NCBI GenBank assembly: GCA_011525445.1 | Contig: WTGE01000140.1 | Span: forward strand, 1-7,118 | Direction: 5' to 3' | DNA: 7,118 bases | DNA from: Synechococcus sp. CO36386bin_37 | GTDB taxonomy: Bacteria; Cyanobacteriota; Cyanobacteriia; PCC-6307; Cyanobiaceae | Part shown: positions 5,804-7,118 of the stretch, piece by piece | Numbering within the stretch: position 1 is the first letter of the stretch | How the letters are laid out: every line of letters begins with the position of its first letter | Program-made: the position numbers and the translations under genes | Notes under the pieces: generated by a model | Databases searched by the model: none | Told to the model about the DNA's origin: nothing | Seen by the model: the letters and a program-made list of their open reading frames with translations, nothing else

Positions 5804-5829
5804 GTGTTATGCAGAAATAATTTTCATCA

Positions 5830-6075
5830 ATGGTAGCTCAGCTGCGCAATTTTTTTCTAAGCGACACATTCTCTAATGGTGATAGGCGTCGCAGAGTTCT
5901 TTGGGGCAGTGCATCTGCTGCAGTCACTCTTGCCGCAAGCTTTGCCGTCAATGCCTATTGCGATGCCTCTGAAAACGTGACTTACTTCAGTAATTCTGTG
6001 GCAATCAAGTGGTCTGTATACGGGATGATATACGGCCCACTGCGTAAGCTGCTTGGTGTGATTGTTGTGGGCTAA
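5830..6075 (+). CDS. Small membrane protein, function unknown
   Basis: This 81-aa ORF starts at ATG 5830, with an in-frame stop just upstream at 5818-5820. A basic cluster DRRRRV (18-23) precedes a hydrophobic segment at about 24-42 (LWGSASAAVTLAASFAV). A second weakly hydrophobic stretch lies at 63-80. The positive-inside rule suggests a cytosolic N-terminus. No Shine-Dalgarno site is visible. It is divergent from the TerB-like/Coq4-like gene with only 26 nt between the starts, so their promoters must overlap or lie inside the neighbouring gene. That arrangement hints at shared control, but this is inference. No family is recognised. Confidence 0.55.
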   Translation: MVAQLRNFFLSDTFSNGDRRRRVLWGSASAAVTLAASFAVNAYCDASENVTYFSNSVAIKWSVYGMIYGPLRKLLGVIVVG

Positions 6076-6211
6076 ATAATCATTTGATAGACCTAAAGTA
6101 TGTTGCTAATAAGCCGCGGCTCCAGGAAGTTTGTGCGTAGGGTGAAGTCGCGGAAAAACGCAGTTCGGCATGCATGGAGCGCACATGCTTGATCGAAATC
6201 TGTTAGTCATT

Positions 6212-6238
6212 GAATAGCGAATGTATCGCGTATTCTTT
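6212..6238. terminator. Weak AT-rich hairpin at the end of the PH-like membrane protein gene
   Basis: GAATAGCG (6212-6219) pairs with CGC-G-TATTC (6227-6235), with a single bulged G and a 7-nt loop, and three T follow on the + strand. It overlaps the stop of the minus-strand gene and may serve as a weak bidirectional terminator. The rest of 6076-6236 has no gene that I can support. Confidence 0.3.
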
Positions 6239-6746
6239 AACCAAGGTTCTGCCTAAGAACCTCAACTTTGCCGTCGACTAAGTCGTCGGAATCCGGCAGG
6301 CGAAAATCGATTGCATCCCAAATTGGCACAGATAAATAGTTGGCCAGAATTAAGGCATCTTCTCTTAGCTTTCTTAACGCCCCATGATCAACAATGTTAA
6401 TCCTTTCTCCATTCAGGCAAACAAGATTCAACTCATAGCTGTAGTAATTGCTTTCGTTTCCGCGGATATATTCACGTATCAGCTGGATTGCTCCAATTTT
6501 GATTAGGTCAAAAGACCTTTCCCCCTGTATCAACTTCCTTGAATATCGATCAAACTTGCACTCCTTCTGTCGCAGGTGCCACAGATACCAAAAACCAAAT
6601 GCAAAGAATGCAAGCCCCATAACTCCGCTCATGTCAACGAATCCGCCTGCTGCGCTAACTATGCAGAAGATTGCTCCAAGAGCAGCAAATATGGATGCAA
6701 ATACATAAGCACCGGCTGTTGTTGTGAATACAAGCTCGTCACCCAT
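6237..6746 (-). CDS. Membrane protein with a PH-like C-terminal domain
   Basis: From ATG 6746 the product is 169 aa. Two hydrophobic segments (about 11-33 and 40-57) form a hairpin in the membrane. A soluble domain follows with FDRYSRKLIQ, IGAIQLIREYI, YYSYELNLVCLNGERINIVD (101-120), HGALRKLREDA and NYLSVPIWD. This pattern of ELNLV, dG-R-N-VDHG and LA-L-vP-WD matches bacterial membrane proteins with a two-helix anchor and a PH-like domain, as I recall them. No biochemical role is known to me. The same frame continues open upstream for 64 codons, and residues there look like the family's N-terminus, so this start may truncate the real protein (see the separate entry). AGAGAG lies before ATG 6746 and would allow internal initiation. 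Confidence 0.75.
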   Translation of the reverse strand: MGDELVFTTTAGAYVFASIFAALGAIFCIVSAAGGFVDMSGVMGLAFFAFGFWYLWHLRQKECKFDRYSRKLIQGERSFDLIKIGAIQLIREYIRGNESNYYSYELNLVCLNGERINIVDHGALRKLREDALILANYLSVPIWDAIDFRLPDSDDLVDGKVEVLRQNLG

Positions 6747-6913
6747 CAGGCATGCTCTCTTTCGCAGTCGATGAGTGCAGAAGTTGGTCCCCCCTCTGGC
6801 TAAAGGTTCCCAGGAGGTTTTGAATGCAAGTTCGTTCCCAAAGCTGCTGAGATCAAGGATTTCCCGTTTGTCTTGAAATAGAGAAAGAATTTTTTTTGAG
6901 AGTGCGCATTCAT
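6747..6913 (-). other. In-frame N-terminal extension reached through a -1 shift at A8
   Basis: The frame of the PH-like membrane protein is open upstream to the TGA at 6941-6939 but has no ATG, GTG or TTG. It encodes ILDLSSFGNELAFKTSWEPL and ARGGTNFCTHRLRK just before the first membrane helix. The W-PL-x-GG-x-NF-x-TH-x-L pattern looks like the family's usual N-terminal strand. An ATG at 6913 (MNAHSQKK) opens a frame one base off, which stops at TAG 6802-6800 after 37 residues. Its CAA AAA AAA codons (6898-6890) contain the heptamer A-AAA-AAA, and a -1 shift there would give one 225-aa product. The cause could be an indel mutation, a sequencing error in the run, or true slippage. Confidence 0.5.
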
Positions 6914-7118
6914 CACGATTTGAATAGGGCTTTGAGGATCACTAGAGATCGATCCAGTAATTTCAAGTTCTGTTGTTTTCGCTTCTTAGTATTTGTTCCG
7001 ATGATATCTGCCTGGATCTGTAACATCTCCTGCCACCTGTTGGGTCTTGCCCAATCCAAACCAGCACCTGGTTTATAAGCCACTCGCTGAATGCCCACTT
7101 TGCGCCTGAGGGACTGGC
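6913..7118 (-). CDS. C-terminal part of an unidentified protein (5' end outside the window)
   Basis: The frame is open from the right edge to TGA 6915-6913. Within the window its first possible start is GTG 7098, but the frame stays open beyond it to the edge (QSLRRKVG...), so the start is probably outside. The visible part is basic: RVAYKPGAGLDWARPNRWQE, then a Lys/Gln-rich stretch (TNTKKRKQQNLKLLDRS) and a hydrophobic end. I do not recognise the family. Its stop overlaps the ATG of the next minus-strand frame (TGATG), a layout common in translationally coupled genes and mild support for both being real. It may also be a chance frame. Confidence 0.35.
   Translation of the reverse strand, partial: QSLRRKVGIQRVAYKPGAGLDWARPNRWQEMLQIQADIIGTNTKKRKQQNLKLLDRSLVILKALFKS
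7058..7074. repeat. Perfect 7-bp inverted repeat with a 3-nt spacer
   Basis: AAACCAG (7058-7064) and CTGGTTT (7068-7074) flank CAC. It lies inside the right-edge minus-strand frame. It could be a protein-binding site or simply a chance palindrome. Confidence 0.3.

Noticed and set aside
7040..7074. Palindromes near the right end as an attachment site or insertion-sequence end
   Set aside because: No matching copy, integrase or transposase is seen in the window.

Overview
The window looks like an accessory, gene-poor stretch of a bacterial chromosome. The first two thirds are moderately GC-rich. They carry several very short ORFs, small proteins with signal peptides, few clear Shine-Dalgarno sites, and decayed gene copies. 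This resembles the low-density islands of marine picocyanobacteria (Synechococcus, or the higher-GC Prochlorococcus lineages). That assignment rests on general character and is an inference, since no phylogenetic marker gene is present.

Layout. The end of an unidentified + strand gene (to 103) is closed by a clear intrinsic terminator (142-167). A degenerate copy of a small secreted-protein gene follows (295-426). Its intact relative lies 3.6 kb downstream (3929-4117), and the two share about 90-100 nt of upstream sequence. A complete short-chain dehydrogenase/reductase is on the minus strand (545-1267). Between it and a minus-strand coiled-coil protein (1498-1974) is a + strand segment with three hairpins, the last a strong terminator, which I propose as a small RNA. 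From 2312 to 2692 lies a wrecked secreted thermonuclease gene with two frameshifts, a stop and lost catalytic residues. It is followed by a tight pair of small genes: a 71-aa exported protein with two cysteines and a 43-aa membrane peptide. A 68-aa acidic ORF (3197-3403, minus), the intact exported 62-aa protein and a 34-aa peptide ORF come next. Then comes a lipoprotein-like open frame with no usable start (4499-4786).

From about 4790 the sequence becomes visibly more AT-rich and the genes larger. A 335-aa minus-strand protein joins an N-terminal TerB-like helical domain to a C-terminal Coq4-like domain with the HDxxH-x11-E metal motif. It is divergent from a small membrane protein (5830-6075). 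A minus-strand membrane protein with a PH-like cytosolic domain follows (6237-6746). Its reading frame continues upstream for 64 codons without a start codon, and can be reached from an ATG at 6913 only through a -1 shift at a run of eight A. That ATG overlaps the stop codon of another minus-strand frame that runs off the window end.

I found no complete mobile element, CRISPR array, rRNA or tRNA, and no convincing multi-gene defence or biosynthetic system. The most interesting items are the duplicated small secreted-protein cassette, the candidate small RNA, the TerB-like/Coq4-like fusion, and the possible frameshift or slippage gene at the right end.
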